Assembly: GCA_947034895.1 (NCBI GenBank) | Contig: OX344762.1 | Coordinates: forward strand, 39,908,760 to 39,972,759 | Reading direction: 5' to 3' | DNA from: Rhytidiadelphus loreus | Lineage: Eukaryota > Streptophyta > Bryopsida > Hypnales > Hylocomiaceae | Length of the DNA stretch: 64,000 nucleotides | In this document: positions 33,411 through 44,883 of the stretch, piece after piece | Layout of the letters: each line of letters begins with the position of its first letter | Position numbering within the stretch: position 1 is the first letter of the stretch | Position numbers and translations under genes: made by a program | Notes under the pieces: generated by a model | What the model saw: the letters and a program-made list of their open reading frames with translations, nothing else | Database searches by the model: none | Told to the model about the DNA's origin: nothing

Positions 33411-34009
33411 ATTTTTATTCGTCCTACTCTAAACTTGTGCTACATATTTTGTGTTGTTGTAAACTTTTGAAGGTTGAATTGTGTTGTTCATTCATGTAAA
33501 ACTAACCTTCCATTTCTTTAATTGTATATGCAAGCATCAAAAGTTGAAACAAAGTTATTGGAGGTTACTTACAACCCAATAGAGTCATCTTCACATTATT
33601 GTAAGGAATATAGGCCCTATTGGATTGTGTAAATGATTCATTGTGATATACATGTTTTGTATTGGTGACTAAAAAATGTCAATGAAGAGAGTTGCATTCC
33701 TTCTTGCATTAACCCTCTTCAATATGATTGTCTTTTATATATCTCTAAAATCATGTGTATTTGTTTTTAATTACATGAAGTGTTTTGTTCAATTGTTAAA
33801 TCATCTTAATGAATGATTACAATGTGTCATGTCTATTTAAAATGTATGGAAAATGTGATTGTAGTTTGTAATTAAAGCTATTTTGGACCTCAATCACCCT
33901 AATCATAAACTAGACACAAATTTTAAAAATATGATTCTCAATTATTTTGAATATCACTTGCTTGAGTTACATTTCACAATATATATTGGCTAAAATATAA
34001 CTAGCAATA

Positions 34010-34330
34010 GTCATATAATGCTCATAGTTATGTGTATCAAAATGTGACTTTACACTGCCCAAAATATGATTGTAGTCAGTCATAAAATTACAAATGACAT
34101 CTATGTGAACTACCACATCAATCAAAAATATGACTCACAAAAGTCATATTCCACATGTTCCACATAGTAGAAAATATAACTCACAAGAGTCATAGTCATA
34201 TTCGACATCAACAAAAAATATAACTCACCACAGTCATATTTTATATCAACCAAAATATGACCCATCTCAGTTATATTCCACGTTAGCCAAAAATATGACT
34301 GCATGGAGTCATATGCCACCTAGAATTTTG
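34010..34330 (+). repeat. Subterminal ATATGACT palindrome array of copy B
   Basis: Five or six units of about 50 bp, each with AAAATATGACTC and GAGTCATATTCCA, separated by CATCAACC-like linkers. It is the inverted counterpart of the array at 15340-15720. Confidence 0.6.
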
Positions 34331-35172
34331 TTTGTTTGTCCGGGTAGCTAAAAAAAAAGTCAAACTCCCAAAGATAGTCAACGTGTACGCCACATTGGCA
34401 AAATATGGTTAATTATAGCTAATTATATCTCCAAATCCATATGACTGCCAAATGACTCATGTCCAAAGCGACTCTTCGTTAATGATTGAATCCAATCATA
34501 TCACGAATCAATTACATTGTTTTCTTCATCAATCATATTTTTTGATTTTATGATTCACTGTAGTCATATTTTGCAATCATAAAACATTGATTTTGTTGTA
34601 GTGTGTATACTAGTGTACAAGCAAAGATTATTATGAGATAGATATCTCTAGATAATGAATTTGTGCACTAGAATTAGATAGCTCTATTTTGATGACAAAT
34701 GCACTGGAGTTAAACAATTCCCAAATAAAGACAAGTGTATTGGAACTTGAAATTAGATAATTCTAAATAGAAGATCAAGATTGGATAAAATATGGATTCA
34801 TACTTAGAATGCTTCTAAGTATGACTATAACTTCTACAAAGTCTACTTGGAGATAGAAATCTTAAGGTTTTAGTTTTTTTTAGTTTTTTTTAGTTTTTTG
34901 AAATGGATGAAAAGGGGATATGTCATTGATTGTGATTGATAAAGTGGCAATTTCATAAAAACCACTATGATACATATTATGGTAAACACTAAACCCTACT
35001 CAAGCACAAAGATGGTAAAGTAATGTCCACTCTCTCACAACATCATGGAGACACTATGAACTTCAGGAACACAACAATAAGCAGTAATTACACACATGCA
35101 TATGCTGCAATGGCGAGAAGATCCATTAGAGTGAAAAAAGATGAGCGTAGGTATAGGAAGGAGTGGGTGATA

Positions 35173-35719
35173 TAAGGTAAACTAGCCTATGACATGCAAA
35201 TCGCCTAATGCAGACATCTAGAAAACCGCTCATGACAGTCATACATCAATCTATGACAGATTTTTATTAATAAATGAGATGAAGAGTTTATTAGGTTGGT
35301 TAGTGGCCGAAATCAATGCCTTGGGTGATGGAGATAGAGTTATTAGTGACTGTTTTAAGACCACCTACTTTTGTAGTGTAAAATCATTACAAGAACTAAG
35401 TTTTACATTCCTTTATGTTATGGTCATGTTAGGGAAAACTGTGACCATGTCAGGAAATTTTGAGATTGTTATAGGTGGTCAGATGGCCATTATGGATACA
35501 TGCTATGGGGATCTTGGGGTAGTCTACAGGTTGTTTTAGGCCAATTGGGCTGCACGCTTCAAAAATTCATAAAAAATTCATTTTTTGTCCAAAAAATAAA
35601 ATTTCAATTGCTCTTTGCAATCCACATGCTTATCTTTTACTGGCAAAAATTTTAATTTTTTCCAAAAACGAAATCATGGCAAACCAGCCATTCTGCCTAT
35701 CATAGGCTGGTTTACCTTA
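35173..35719 (+). mobile_element. TAAGGTAAAC inverted-repeat element (copy 2)
   Basis: 547 bp, from TAAGGTAAACTAGCCTATGA to its inverse CATAGGCTGGTTTACCTTA. It matches the element at 1649-2165 in opposite orientation and the fragment at 4850-5060. A frame of 86 codons (35279-35539) lies in it without a recognisable motif. No target duplication could be settled. Confidence 0.6.
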
Positions 35720-36254
35720 GTAGTCAACCCATTTCCAACTACCATCATCCATTTCCATTCTATACATTGTTTTGTTTCAATGAAGTTGTGGCACAATTCA
35801 AGGAGCCATTGTGGTGCATTATGATTGGTTGCAAGGCTATCAATATTGCAACTAGTCCTTGGTCAATTTTGCAATCAATCTATAGTCCAAAATAGAAAAG
35901 TCTATATCACCATTGTAGGTTGAAGACAGGGTTGAAGAGAATCTTCCACTACAAAATTCATAGTAATTACATTTTGTATAATAAAATTCTGGAAAATTAT
36001 ACAATTCTTCTTAATTCTATTTTTGTACATGGAAAAAATTCAACACCCAAAAAACTTGCGCTCCACTTATGTATAATTGTTGAAGTGGTTGAACACATGT
36101 CATTTGCCCTAATCACGTGGTGGAGGGAGTGAAAGCCTAAAATCTTAGGCGACACAAACATGCAAGGGTGAAAAGACATGTGCCAACCTAGTACAACAAA
36201 ATGAACAACAATCACCAACGTGGCAACATGGGTTAATTTTCATCTTCTTTTCAT
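35720..36254. other. AT-rich intergenic DNA
   Basis: No gene recognised. Short frames at 35920-36132 and 35997-36218 have no motif. Part of this stretch (about 35830-36060: TTGCAATCAATCTA, CAAAATTCATA) resembles 51850-52000, so it probably includes an old dispersed repeat. Confidence 0.4.
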
Positions 36255-36257
36255 TTA

Positions 36258-36431
36258 CACTAGAAAAAAACTGTGTTTTTCATGGTACATATTTTGTGAC
36301 ATCCACCTGCTTTTATGTCAATGATGACATCAAACATAACATCAAGATGTTAGTTGTAACATCAAACATAACATAAAAATAAGTGGATGTCACAAAAAAT
36401 GCATCAAGAAGAACATGGATTTCTTCTAGTA
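36258..36431 (+). mobile_element. CACTA-type MITE with TTA target duplication
   Basis: 174 bp, starting CACTAGAAAAAAACTG and ending ATTTCTTCTAGTA (last base mutated from TAGTG), flanked by TTA (36255-36257, 36432-36434). Halves are inverted copies (TTTGTGACATCCAC and GTGGATGTCACAAA). Confidence 0.75.
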
Positions 36432-36870
36432 TTACAAACAATTCATTGACTATAGAGAAAGATCAATCTCCAAAGAAGTTTCACCTCACCCCTAAACTCT
36501 ATCTTATATAATAAAGACAATCAATAATAGAAGACTATTAGTTCTTAAGATAGACTATGACTTATTTTCTATTTTCAACTTTTTATTCTTAGTTCTTTCT
36601 AGGACCATCCACTAAATTAAATGTCCTAGTCATAATTAAAAGTATTCTAAATATAAATTCATATCTTATCCAAATTTTGATCTTCCACTTAGACTTGTCT
36701 AACTCCAAGTTCCAACACTTGTCTTTATTTGGGAGCTATCTAACACCAAGTTCTAATAGACTCATCTTTATCAAAGAGTTGCTTAACTCTAGTGCACTTG
36801 CCATCCAAGTGAAGCTATCTAACTCTAGTTTTCAAATTTATCATCTAGAGATATCCAAGTTTTTTTTGGG
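36432..36870 (-). mobile_element. LTR-like copy, 3' part
   Basis: Read on the - strand it matches the LTR at 57468-58172 from the GATAGCTCC/AAGTGG segment to the GTTTGTAA end, including GGAGATTGATC and TAGTCTATCTTAAGAACTAATAG-like sequence. The 5' part is missing. Its end abuts the CACTA MITE. Confidence 0.55.
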
Positions 36871-36879
36871 CCTTCTAGT

Positions 36880-37690
36880 GTTAGTTTGCATTAGGGGACG
36901 ACGTCTAAAGTGGTAAAGCATTCTTGTTAATAAATATATTTATGTATTTTTAATTGAAGTTCATTATAAGAGGTTTGTAACACTTAGGAAGTAGACCCTA
37001 TAAAGAACAAATATATTTCTTCCTTTAAGAAATTCTTTGGCCCCCATATGACAACAAGGTCATTTGGTCCTAGGTACTATATTTGAATGGACTATAGTGG
37101 TAAAAATATTGCCAATGCTTAGGTTTGAATTTATGACCACCTCATTGATGTGCCAAGGCAAAAGCCATTGAGCCAAGGTCACAAGTATTTTGTTATAAAA
37201 CTACATGTGTCCAAACAAGTATTTACTTTATGGTAGTGTTACAAGATGTCCACACAAGGTCTCAGGGGGTGCACTTCCATTTTCTTTTATTGTTAGTCTG
37301 CGATCAAATAAAAGGTCATTTAATTACCTTAGTCATAAATTTTGAACAATTTTTTGAAGTAAATAAGCATCATTGTAATGGAGTATTTCAAATTATAAGT
37401 AATTAAAGGTAGGAAATAATACTAAAATTTACCTATTTTTTTCTTCTAAAGTAGTCTAGCCAAAAATCTCCTCAAAAAATTTGAACTTTAAAAACTTATA
37501 TACAAATCTCCCCCACAAATCTAAAATTTTAAGACTACTAGTACAAATAGGAGAAGTATCTAAGGGTGGAATCTTATGTGCTATGGAGGATATGGAACTG
37601 CAATGGCAATGGATGAAAAGATAGTAAGAACTTAGATGAACTGAGTGGTTGAGGAAGATGTTCTGTTGAGTTGAGGAAGTTCATTTAAAT
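36880..37690. other. AT-rich intergenic DNA around a SINE-like segment
   Basis: No gene recognised. Apart from the tRNA-like segment at 37115-37180 the sequence shows no bounded element. Confidence 0.4.
37115..37180 (-). repeat. tRNA-derived SINE-like segment
   Basis: On the - strand a box A (TTGGCTCAATGGCTTTTGCC) is followed about 35 bases later by a box B-like AATTCAAACC, the spacing of tRNA-derived SINEs. It does not fold as a complete tRNA. Confidence 0.4.
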
Positions 37691-37699
37691 AAAAAATAA

Positions 37700-37835
37700 C
37701 AACATCATAGTTTGCATGAGCCTACCCTCCACAACAGACTACCCACCACAAGGGACTACCTCCCCGCCACCAAGGTTCGAACCTGTCACCCTTGTACTAG
37801 TAGCCAAACATCCCAGTCACTGCACCATGGTTGAG
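37700..37835 (-). repeat. tRNA-derived SINE-like element
   Basis: On the - strand, box A (ATGGTGCAGTGACTGGG, 37813-37829) and box B (AGGTTCGAACCT, about 37773-37784) are correctly spaced. They are followed by a GC-rich body ending near 37700 in AT-rich sequence. A plant SINE is the best reading; exact ends are uncertain. Confidence 0.5.
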
Positions 37836-37889
37836 GTTTCTTGTATAAAAGCTGCATGTTTGTTTTGTTTATCCAGTTCTGTTTTTATT

Positions 37890-38240
37890 TTGTGAAGTTA
37901 TTAGCCTTTGGAGGCCCATATCTCCTTCATTAGAAGTCCGTTTTTCATGAGACTTGTTGAAATCATTTGGTATTGAAGTCTACTTTTAGTGGTAACATTT
38001 TCAATTTTTTCTAACTTGTTTTGAAAATCTGACAAGCATTTTTCTAGAGGTAGTCTTATTTAATCATTTTCATTTTGCAAAGTCAGCAGACTTTGGAGGC
38101 CCATATCTCCTTCCTAGAAAGTCCATTTTTTATGAAACTTGTTGGAAATTATTGATATTGAAGTCAACTTTCAGTGGTAAAATTTTCAATCTAACTTAAC
38201 TTGTTTTGAAAATCTGACAAGCATTTTTCTAGAGGTGATT
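37890..38240 (+). repeat. Two tandem 180-bp units
   Basis: Head-to-tail copies starting with CTTTGGAGGCCCATATCTCC (about 37910 and 38091) and ending ATCTGACAAGCATTTTTCTA. Recognisably related to the 170-190 bp units at 2890-3420 and 19560-20090. Confidence 0.75.
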
Positions 38241-38639
38241 AAGTCAGATTTTAGAATTTAATAGTTCAATTCTGGAATAATTAGTTCAAATTAAGGATTT
38301 TGAATGGTTTAGAACTTACATTTTGAATAAATGAACACTTTGAAATCAAAATTTAAATCCTAATTAATTTACTATTGTCATTTCAGTGGACAAAATGCAG
38401 TTCAAGCACGCTCCTGTCACCTCAAGTTTTAGCCAAACTTTGTCATAAAATAGAATATCTTATTATCTTTCTATGAGTTTATTTTTTTTCTAAATATTAT
38501 GGTTAAGAGTATATGTGAAACTTTGATTAATTCTATTTAAATTTGTGATGAAAAAGTTACGAAGAATCTTAAATTTTGGCAATCTAAGCATCTTGGTGAA
38601 ATCTTTAAAACCCACTAAGTAATTGAAAATTCAACTAAA

Positions 38640-39095
38640 ATTGAAAATTTGAACTTTAATCAAATTACTCCATGTAGAAAATTGAATGAAAATTTGAATT
38701 AATCAAAGTTGAATCAAAGTCTAAATTTTCATTAAGTTATTTGACTTAGAATTTGATTTAGACTTGAATTTGTCTAATATTTTGATCAAATTCTAAGTTT
38801 TAATCATAATTAAAGAATATCATTGGAATTTAGAGCAAATTTGAAATCAAATTATACTCATTAAATTTTTGATTAAAATTAAAATTTGAATACATAAGAT
38901 TCCAAATGATCTACAAATATTCCAAAAGATTTCAAAAAATCCTAAAAAAATTCAAAAGATTTCAATAGATTTTCAAAAGATTCAAATAGATTCTAATAGT
39001 TTTTCAATAGTTTTCCAAAATATTTCAACAAATTCTAGAGTTCCAAAAGATTTAAAAAGATTAGAGTAGATTTCAAAAGATTCTTGAAATTCCTA
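38640..39095 (+). repeat. AT-rich minisatellite-like repeats
   Basis: An AATTTGAA/TTGAATC-type stretch (38640-38880) followed by many 12-14 base variants of TTCAAAAGATT (38900-39090). Noncoding. Confidence 0.6.
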
Positions 39096-39109
39096 AAATT
39101 TAACAAAAT

Positions 39110-39820
39110 TTTGTTGGTTTACAATTGAATCAATAGGAAAACGTGTTGATGAGGTCCAAATAAATACATTTGATGAGGAAAAATCATTGTTATGTTGATT
39201 AGGTTGAAATTCAACAAAAATGTGTTGGTTTTGTCTTGGTTTTGACTACCTTTGTAGTAGTGTGTGTAGATACCAGCAATGCATGTCTTTAAAAACCATA
39301 GTAGATTCATGAAGCTATTGAGTTTTTTCAATTGTTCAATTTCCAACATTAGGCTAGCTTATTGTGATTACATTTCCCTCGTCATTGAATCTCAAATGCA
39401 AATCCTGTCACTTTACAACCTCCAATTTTTGAAATTTATATAAATGCTTTATGCTGTGTTTTGTGACACATATACTCTTTTTGGCACAATGCATTTGGAC
39501 ACTACATTCAGGTGTCTATCACTTTCTGCATGGTTTTGAACTTGGTATTTGTTTGTATTCAATTTGGATTTAGCAGTACTTTGTGATATTGACAAAGTTT
39601 TGTAATTCAAGTTTGTGCTTGAAACTCGTATACTTTGTGATTGAAAGTACGTGGTGTATGCATTTACTCTAGCCCGAGCTCTAGCCTTCATAGTAGCACT
39701 TCGTTTTTGAACATGACTCCAAATTCAAACTGGTTTGTGCTTGTGGCTTGTTTCAATTTCATAGTCTTTAGTATTTGAATGCAGAATGGATTTAAGAGTT
39801 GTTATCTCCGGAACTAGCTG
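39110..39820. other. Intergenic DNA, no feature
   Basis: No gene or repeat recognised; - strand frames at 39119-39349 and 39449-39691 have no motif. Confidence 0.4.
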
Positions 39821-39821
39821 C

Positions 39822-40076
39822 TTCATTAGAAGAGAAATGAGGCCTTCAAAGGGCCGCGAGTTATCTTGGAGCTCCCACGTTCGGGAACTTTGTTCAATTG
39901 GAAAAGTTGCATGACATGTAGACTGCTGATGTGGCCGGGACACTGCCACATCAGCAAAAAAATTATTAAAAAAAAAAAAAAAAAATTTTTTTTTTTTTTT
40001 TTTTTTTTTTTCGGTTCCCAACATGGGGAACAGCCTTGAAACGGCCCTTTCAAGGCCTCATTTCTCTTCTAATGAA
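39822..40076 (+). mobile_element. MITE with poly-A/poly-T core
   Basis: 255 bp with long inverted ends (TTCATTAGAAGAGAAATGAG and its inverse, about 25 bases). The centre holds TGCCACATCAGC and a run of A (39969-39986) directly followed by a run of T (39987-40011). A hairpin GTTCCC-AACAT-GGGGAAC lies near 40014-40031. Related to the insertion at 48600-48875. Superfamily unknown. Confidence 0.65.
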
Positions 40077-40114
40077 ATTTCCGACTTCTTGTTTTGCAAA
40101 TTATCTTCTGAATG

Positions 40115-40678
40115 CTCGGGGAGGTCACTTAGTTCTACTACAACAAACCACGTGCGAACAAGTGGTTTCTAATAAACTATAATTTCAATCTAAAATTTTG
40201 ACCATTGTTTAATTATGACTATAGATTTCTATTGCCAAAATTTCCAACTCAAATCAAATATGAAATGATTTCTAGAAGAGGTTGAAAATGAACTAAAATG
40301 GCATGTTTTTCAACTCAAATAATTATAGAGAACACATTTAGATGACCATTGAATCAATATTCAACTCAAAATAAGCTTTCAATAGAGAGTTATTTTTAAG
40401 AATTTTTTGTTCATTTTTTAGACAATTTTTTCTTATATAATATAGGGGTGTGAAAGTTATTTTTCAGTTCTGCAGTGTATCTTTTTACTTCAAAAATTTG
40501 TAACTAATTATTATTAACAAATAAAAATATCAGTAATTCAAAACATAAACTTTCAAAGTAGAAAAATCTATTCATATTTTTCTTATTTTGTTTTATTTAA
40601 AATTCAAAAAGTATATAAGGGGTCCAAAGTTTTGTTTGCACGTGGTTTCAAATGGACACTCTAAGTGACCTCCCCGAG
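40115..40678 (+). mobile_element. Non-autonomous TIR element with 8-bp target duplication
   Basis: 564 bp, beginning CTCGGGGAGGTCACTTAG and ending in its perfect inverse, flanked by TCTGAATG on both sides (40107-40114, 40679-40686). A second block of inverted similarity (ACCACGTG.GAACAA) lies inside. An 8-bp duplication fits hAT, but the first bases are not the usual CA(G), so the superfamily is uncertain. Noncoding. Confidence 0.8.
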
Positions 40679-40686
40679 TCTGAATG

Positions 40687-42540
40687 TACAATTTTTGGAC
40701 ATGAATTTTCCTATGACTCCACCAAGTGTTCTTAAAATGTTGTATATATAATTAATATAAAATACACAAAAATAGTGCAAATTTTTTAAATGAAATATAG
40801 GGTACATGAAATAAGAAGGATTTAGAATTTAGGTAAATTTAGCCCTATAAAAATTCCCAAAATTTACGTACCTAGCCCCTATGTAATAGGGGCTTAGTTG
40901 CATAGTACCGGGTATCCACAAACATCCTATATAACACATCCCCTAAGCACAAGGTGAGATCCTACTAAATTTTCTTTGTAAATTACAACAATGAAAAATA
41001 AATATGAAGTCTGTTGTGGCATGAAATTACCCAATCATGATGTCACCTTGAAGTCTATTGTATTAAATGTATTCCCTCTAATTAATATATCTGGTATATG
41101 AATTTAATAATCAATTGCAAAAGCCTAAATAAGATAAGACAAAAAAAAATTCTACATGCCTTGAAGTTCTTAGATACCTCCCCACTATGTTGCTAGACCT
41201 TCTTTTTGTCAATTCTTGTTAGAGGATGAATACATGATGTGAAAAATATCAAATTCTTGAAATGTGCATTTTAATGTAGAAAATCTAATGAAGTTTGACC
41301 AAACTTGGACATGAAATTGTTCTTTTAACGATTCATATTATTTAGCCGCTACTCTTTGTCTCCGCTACAATATCATAGAACTAATACTAGTTTTGAAAGT
41401 TGAAAATTGATAATAAGTGTATGAAAATTTTCCTATAAAATGCAGATACCCTTCAATTAGGTGAGCAATAAGGTAGAAGTACCTATTTTGGACAACCCTT
41501 TGTGATGGCTTTAAAGGGTGACCTATTGTAGACAACAGTTAGGTGCACTATTCATTGGAAAAAAATCTCTCTTTGTACCTTCTCATCCACTCATCTCTCT
41601 CCCCTCCTTGATTTAGGGAGAGGTTCCAAAGCTAACCGTAATTTGTAAGTCTATGAGACCAAAATGGGTTTGAATGCAAAATCCACATTCATGTAGAATA
41701 AAATATTCATTCTTATGGGAAAAAATTCCTTTTTGTTGCATTCTTCTTCATCCTTCAATTTCCTCAAACATTGAACTCAATTTCTCACCGACTTTCCCAT
41801 ATCCTATAGGTTGAAAAGCTTAAGTTATCCATTGTAGGTACCTTTTAGTCCAATTTTATAATTGAATGACATGCAATTGACTGATTGACTGTTTAGGTAG
41901 TGCCACATAGAAATCACGAAATCAAAAAAACTCAAAAAACTCAATTGTAAATAAAAAAATCACATCAAATGCCTGTGACTAAACGTACTGTGAATGGATG
42001 TGCAAGAAAAATAAAATCATTGAGGCAACTGAATTGAAAAAACGACTCTAGTGAAGGGTGATGTTTAAGTTTTGTTTTTTTAATTTCATAATAATGACAT
42101 TTATTGTGTGAAATCCGGACAGTTAACTTAATTATTGGTACTGAATTTCCAGTTAATAAAGAGAGAGAGTGGGCACACTACCGTAGTCCCCCCTTCTTTT
42201 TTTATTATTAACGTAAGCTTACGTGAAGTTTGTGATCATTCGGTTAACCCTTAAATAAAGGACGGAGCCTACCTATGACAGTTTAGTCAAACTCGAAAGT
42301 AGTACCCTCCATTTCTTCTCTATTTATCAGTGAATTTTTTTGGTTTTTATCTTTCAGAGGTGAACTCACATGTCTGAATTTTTTTATAGAATTTTCCAAA
42401 TATTTTTTGTGGAAATTTCAAATTACTATGGATTTTTGAAGAAAAAAAATGAAGAAAGTGCATATCAAATGCAAATCTTGATAAAAAAAATCTTTAAAAA
42501 AATTCAAAATGCAATAGAAGTACATTTTAGTGTAGATTAT
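40687..42540. other. AT-rich intergenic DNA
   Basis: No gene recognised over 1.85 kb. A repeated phrase (ACCTATTTTGGACAAC near 41480, ACCTATTGTAGACAAC near 41521) and a TTAACCCTTAAATAAAGG near 42244, which could be a lone end of a TTAA-type element, are the only structures noted. Confidence 0.4.
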
Positions 42541-42544
42541 TGTG

Positions 42545-43310
42545 GTACATGTAGAACCTCTCTTATTGCATATCCTCTTTGTGCATAACTTGTAGTAATG
42601 GAGTTTATAGGTGGGACCAGTTTGAAGGACTTTCTCTAAAAAGTATTGTTGGAATTTGACATCTTTTAGGTGGCCATTCATTATGTTAGATGGCTCTAAT
42701 TTAGACCTTTTTCTTCAAACTGTCCCATAGGTGGCTTCAAAAGCAATAGTCAGTGAATGTGAGTTGGAATGCTCATAATGTCAAAGCATTAATGAGATTT
42801 GTTCATACTTCTTTAATGGATGGAATAAGAGCTAAGGAAGGTCCATTTCAAAGCCAAAGTGTGTCCACTTAATTTTTCTAAATGGAAATATGATTGCCCA
42901 AATGCCTTCTTACACATGTTAAAAGAATGCAGGGTTCATTTAAGTTTTGTAAGGGTTACATTTAGGAACCATACATATTGTTTTTTAAATGCCTCACTAC
43001 TTATTTTTGGTCTAGCCATATTTTTTCTCAAAATGTGTGTGTGTGTGGGTTTTACAAGGCCTAGGATCAAGAATAGGTGCCTACCGCAAAATTCTTTGGA
43101 AATTCATAAATGCTCCAAAAAATATGAAACAACTTGTGTTAGATTTAGCATCAATTTTTCTTCAAGTGAAAAATAAGCGAAAATATTTTCAAGCATCCAA
43201 AAACCATCAAAAAGGCCCAATAGCCCTTAAGATGACATTTTATGAGCACACTTACACCTCTCTAAGTACATAGTTCCAACATCATGCATTAAGAGAGGTT
43301 CTACCTGTAC
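42545..43310 (+). mobile_element. TIR element GTACATGTAGAACC
   Basis: 766 bp between GTACATGTAGAACCTCTCTT and its inverse (AAGAGAGGTTCTACCTGTAC), 25 bases including an outer mismatch. A frame at 42859-43176 lies inside without a recognisable domain. No target duplication could be fixed. Confidence 0.6.
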
Positions 43311-44040
43311 AAAGATTTTTGTGTCACTCTATATTGAAAAGCATGGTTATAGATCCTCAACTTTGAACTTCACTAAAATGCTTGTTTTAAGGAAATCTTC
43401 AAAAATTTCAAGTGGAGTAGAAATTGCACTATAGAAGCTTCATTTGATTAGTTATCAGCTCAAAGTTCTGCTCTGATGCAAAAGATATCATTTTCAATGT
43501 AAAAATCAAGTTTCAAGAGAGAAAGGCTCCTAGTATGAAATACAATGGATAGTCTACCATTGTTTTGACAAAGCCATTTCATATAAAATAAAACAAAATA
43601 CTAAAATGTGTTGAATCTAAATCAATGACATGGATGCACCATTCACAACGTTGCACACAAAATATTGGGTGAAAATCATCTATTTTCAATGTGAAAAAAA
43701 GACTAATTGACCATCCATTAGACCCAAATGATTTGCAACATCCTTACATGGTTAAACTTGATGGATCCAATAGGTTGCACAATCAATTTTGATTAAGGTA
43801 GAACACTCTAGTTGAGTCCAAACTCTCATTCCAGACATTTAGGTGAAAAGACCCATTCAAAACTATTTATATTGGAAAACAACAAATGCAAATGAAGGAA
43901 ATGATTGCTTGCTTTCAAGAGCTAATTGCACAAAATGATGGTAACATGTCTCTGGAATGGGAAAAATCTTTGCCTTAATTATACATTGACATCAATTCAG
44001 TATGAGTTAGCCCTCAAATCAATGCAAATTGATTCATTAT
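43311..44040. other. AT-rich intergenic DNA
   Basis: No gene or bounded repeat recognised. Confidence 0.4.
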
Positions 44041-44044
44041 GGTA

Positions 44045-44124
44045 GTAGGGCTTTTGCCAACTCAAGTCATTATGGACTAGATTGGGCATGTCTTAAGTAG
44101 GGTATGGGTTGGCAAAAGCCCTAC
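44045..44124 (+). mobile_element. 80-bp TA-flanked MITE
   Basis: Starts GTAGGGCTTTTGCCAAC and ends with the exact inverse GTTGGCAAAAGCCCTAC, flanked by TA on both sides. Tc1/mariner-type target choice is possible but the element is too short to classify. Confidence 0.65.
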
Positions 44125-44160
44125 TATAGCTACTTTTCTAACACTAACAGACATGTCTAA

Positions 44161-44616
44161 GGGCATCTGCAGTGCACCCGATTAAAACACTCTCTATATC
44201 GGCATATAGAGGGGCATTCTACAAGGTCTGCATAGTGCTGGGTTTTTCCTTAGAACAATTCAATCCAATGCAACACCGGCAATTCCAAAGTCAATGGGAC
44301 TTTTTCACATTATAAAAGAGAAAAAGAAAATAATCTACATTAAAAAAAGGCTTTTCATGGAATCAAGGGAATGTTGCATTGAATGGTACATATAATAATG
44401 CGGGAGAAGCTACGACAATAATAAATTTTAGTATACCGAGACAAATGCGGGCCCTTCATATTTTGGAAATTTGCTGATCCCGGAGGGCGCATATCGAGAC
44501 CGGGGAATTGCCGAGAACCATACCGGTTGCATTGGAGTGCAAAATTAATTCAAAATGACCTGACACTTGGCACAATGCCGATACAGATGGGAAAACCGGG
44601 TGCACTACACATGCTC
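44161..44616 (+). mobile_element. Tourist/PIF-Harbinger-like MITE, copy 3
   Basis: 456 bp with ends GGGCATCTGCAGTGCACCCG and, inverted, GAGCATGTGTAGTGCACCCG, flanked by TAA on both sides (44158-44160, 44617-44619). The 3-bp TAA duplication fits PIF/Harbinger. The body is less AT-rich than its surroundings and noncoding. Confidence 0.75.
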
Positions 44617-44883
44617 TAATACTAGCTTTTATGGGAAACCCAAGGTAGCAAGCACCCTTCTATAATCTATTTTAAATTCACATGAAGTCATAACATTATT
44701 TTTTCAATTGTAGAATTGTTTCTTATTACTTGTGTACCACTGAAATTTGTTTCCACATTTTTTGGATAGCATCTAAATTAGTCCTAATGGGGATACCTTA
44801 ATTCTCTGAAGTAATGTAACTATTCCAAATTCATTCTACTCTCAGTACCTGAATCTAAGTTAACAGTGGACTGATGGAGTTAA

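Larger units (their letters stand above)
31161..34603 (+). mobile_element. Composite CACTA-like element with TGT target duplication
   Basis: 3443 bp, from CACTACAAGAAAATGG to TTTTGTTGTAGTG, flanked by TGT on both sides (31158-31160, 34604-34606). Inside, the left half of one element (31161 to about 32095) is followed by a 350-bp segment and then a second complete element (32446-34603) in the same orientation. Each copy has the order left end, pyrimidine-rich repeats, GTTGAAACAAAG segment; only the second keeps its right end. There is no transposase, so mobility would have needed a helper. Confidence 0.75.
32446..34603 (+). mobile_element. CACTA-like element, copy B inside the composite
   Basis: Left end TACTGCAACAAAAGTAGTG (CACTA mutated to TACTG), right end shared with the composite. 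It matches the reversed copy C at 14830-17144 along its whole length. The 200 bases preceding it also match, inverted, the 200 bases beyond the right end of copy C (17145-17325). Confidence 0.65.
31100..34890 (+). mobile_element. LTR-like copy interrupted by the CACTA composite element
   Basis: The flanks 31100-31160 and 34604-34890 join to resemble the LTR at 57468-58172 (TGTCATG start, GATGAATGAATTCATGATTACATG, then GAGATAGATATCTCTAGAT and GGAACTTGAAATTAGATAA). The CACTA composite at 31161-34603 was inserted into it. The 3' end of this LTR copy is degenerate beyond about 34770. Confidence 0.5.

Noticed and set aside
37700..37835. Functional tRNA gene
   Set aside because: Box A and box B are present, but no acceptor stem pairing or full cloverleaf could be drawn; a SINE explains it better.
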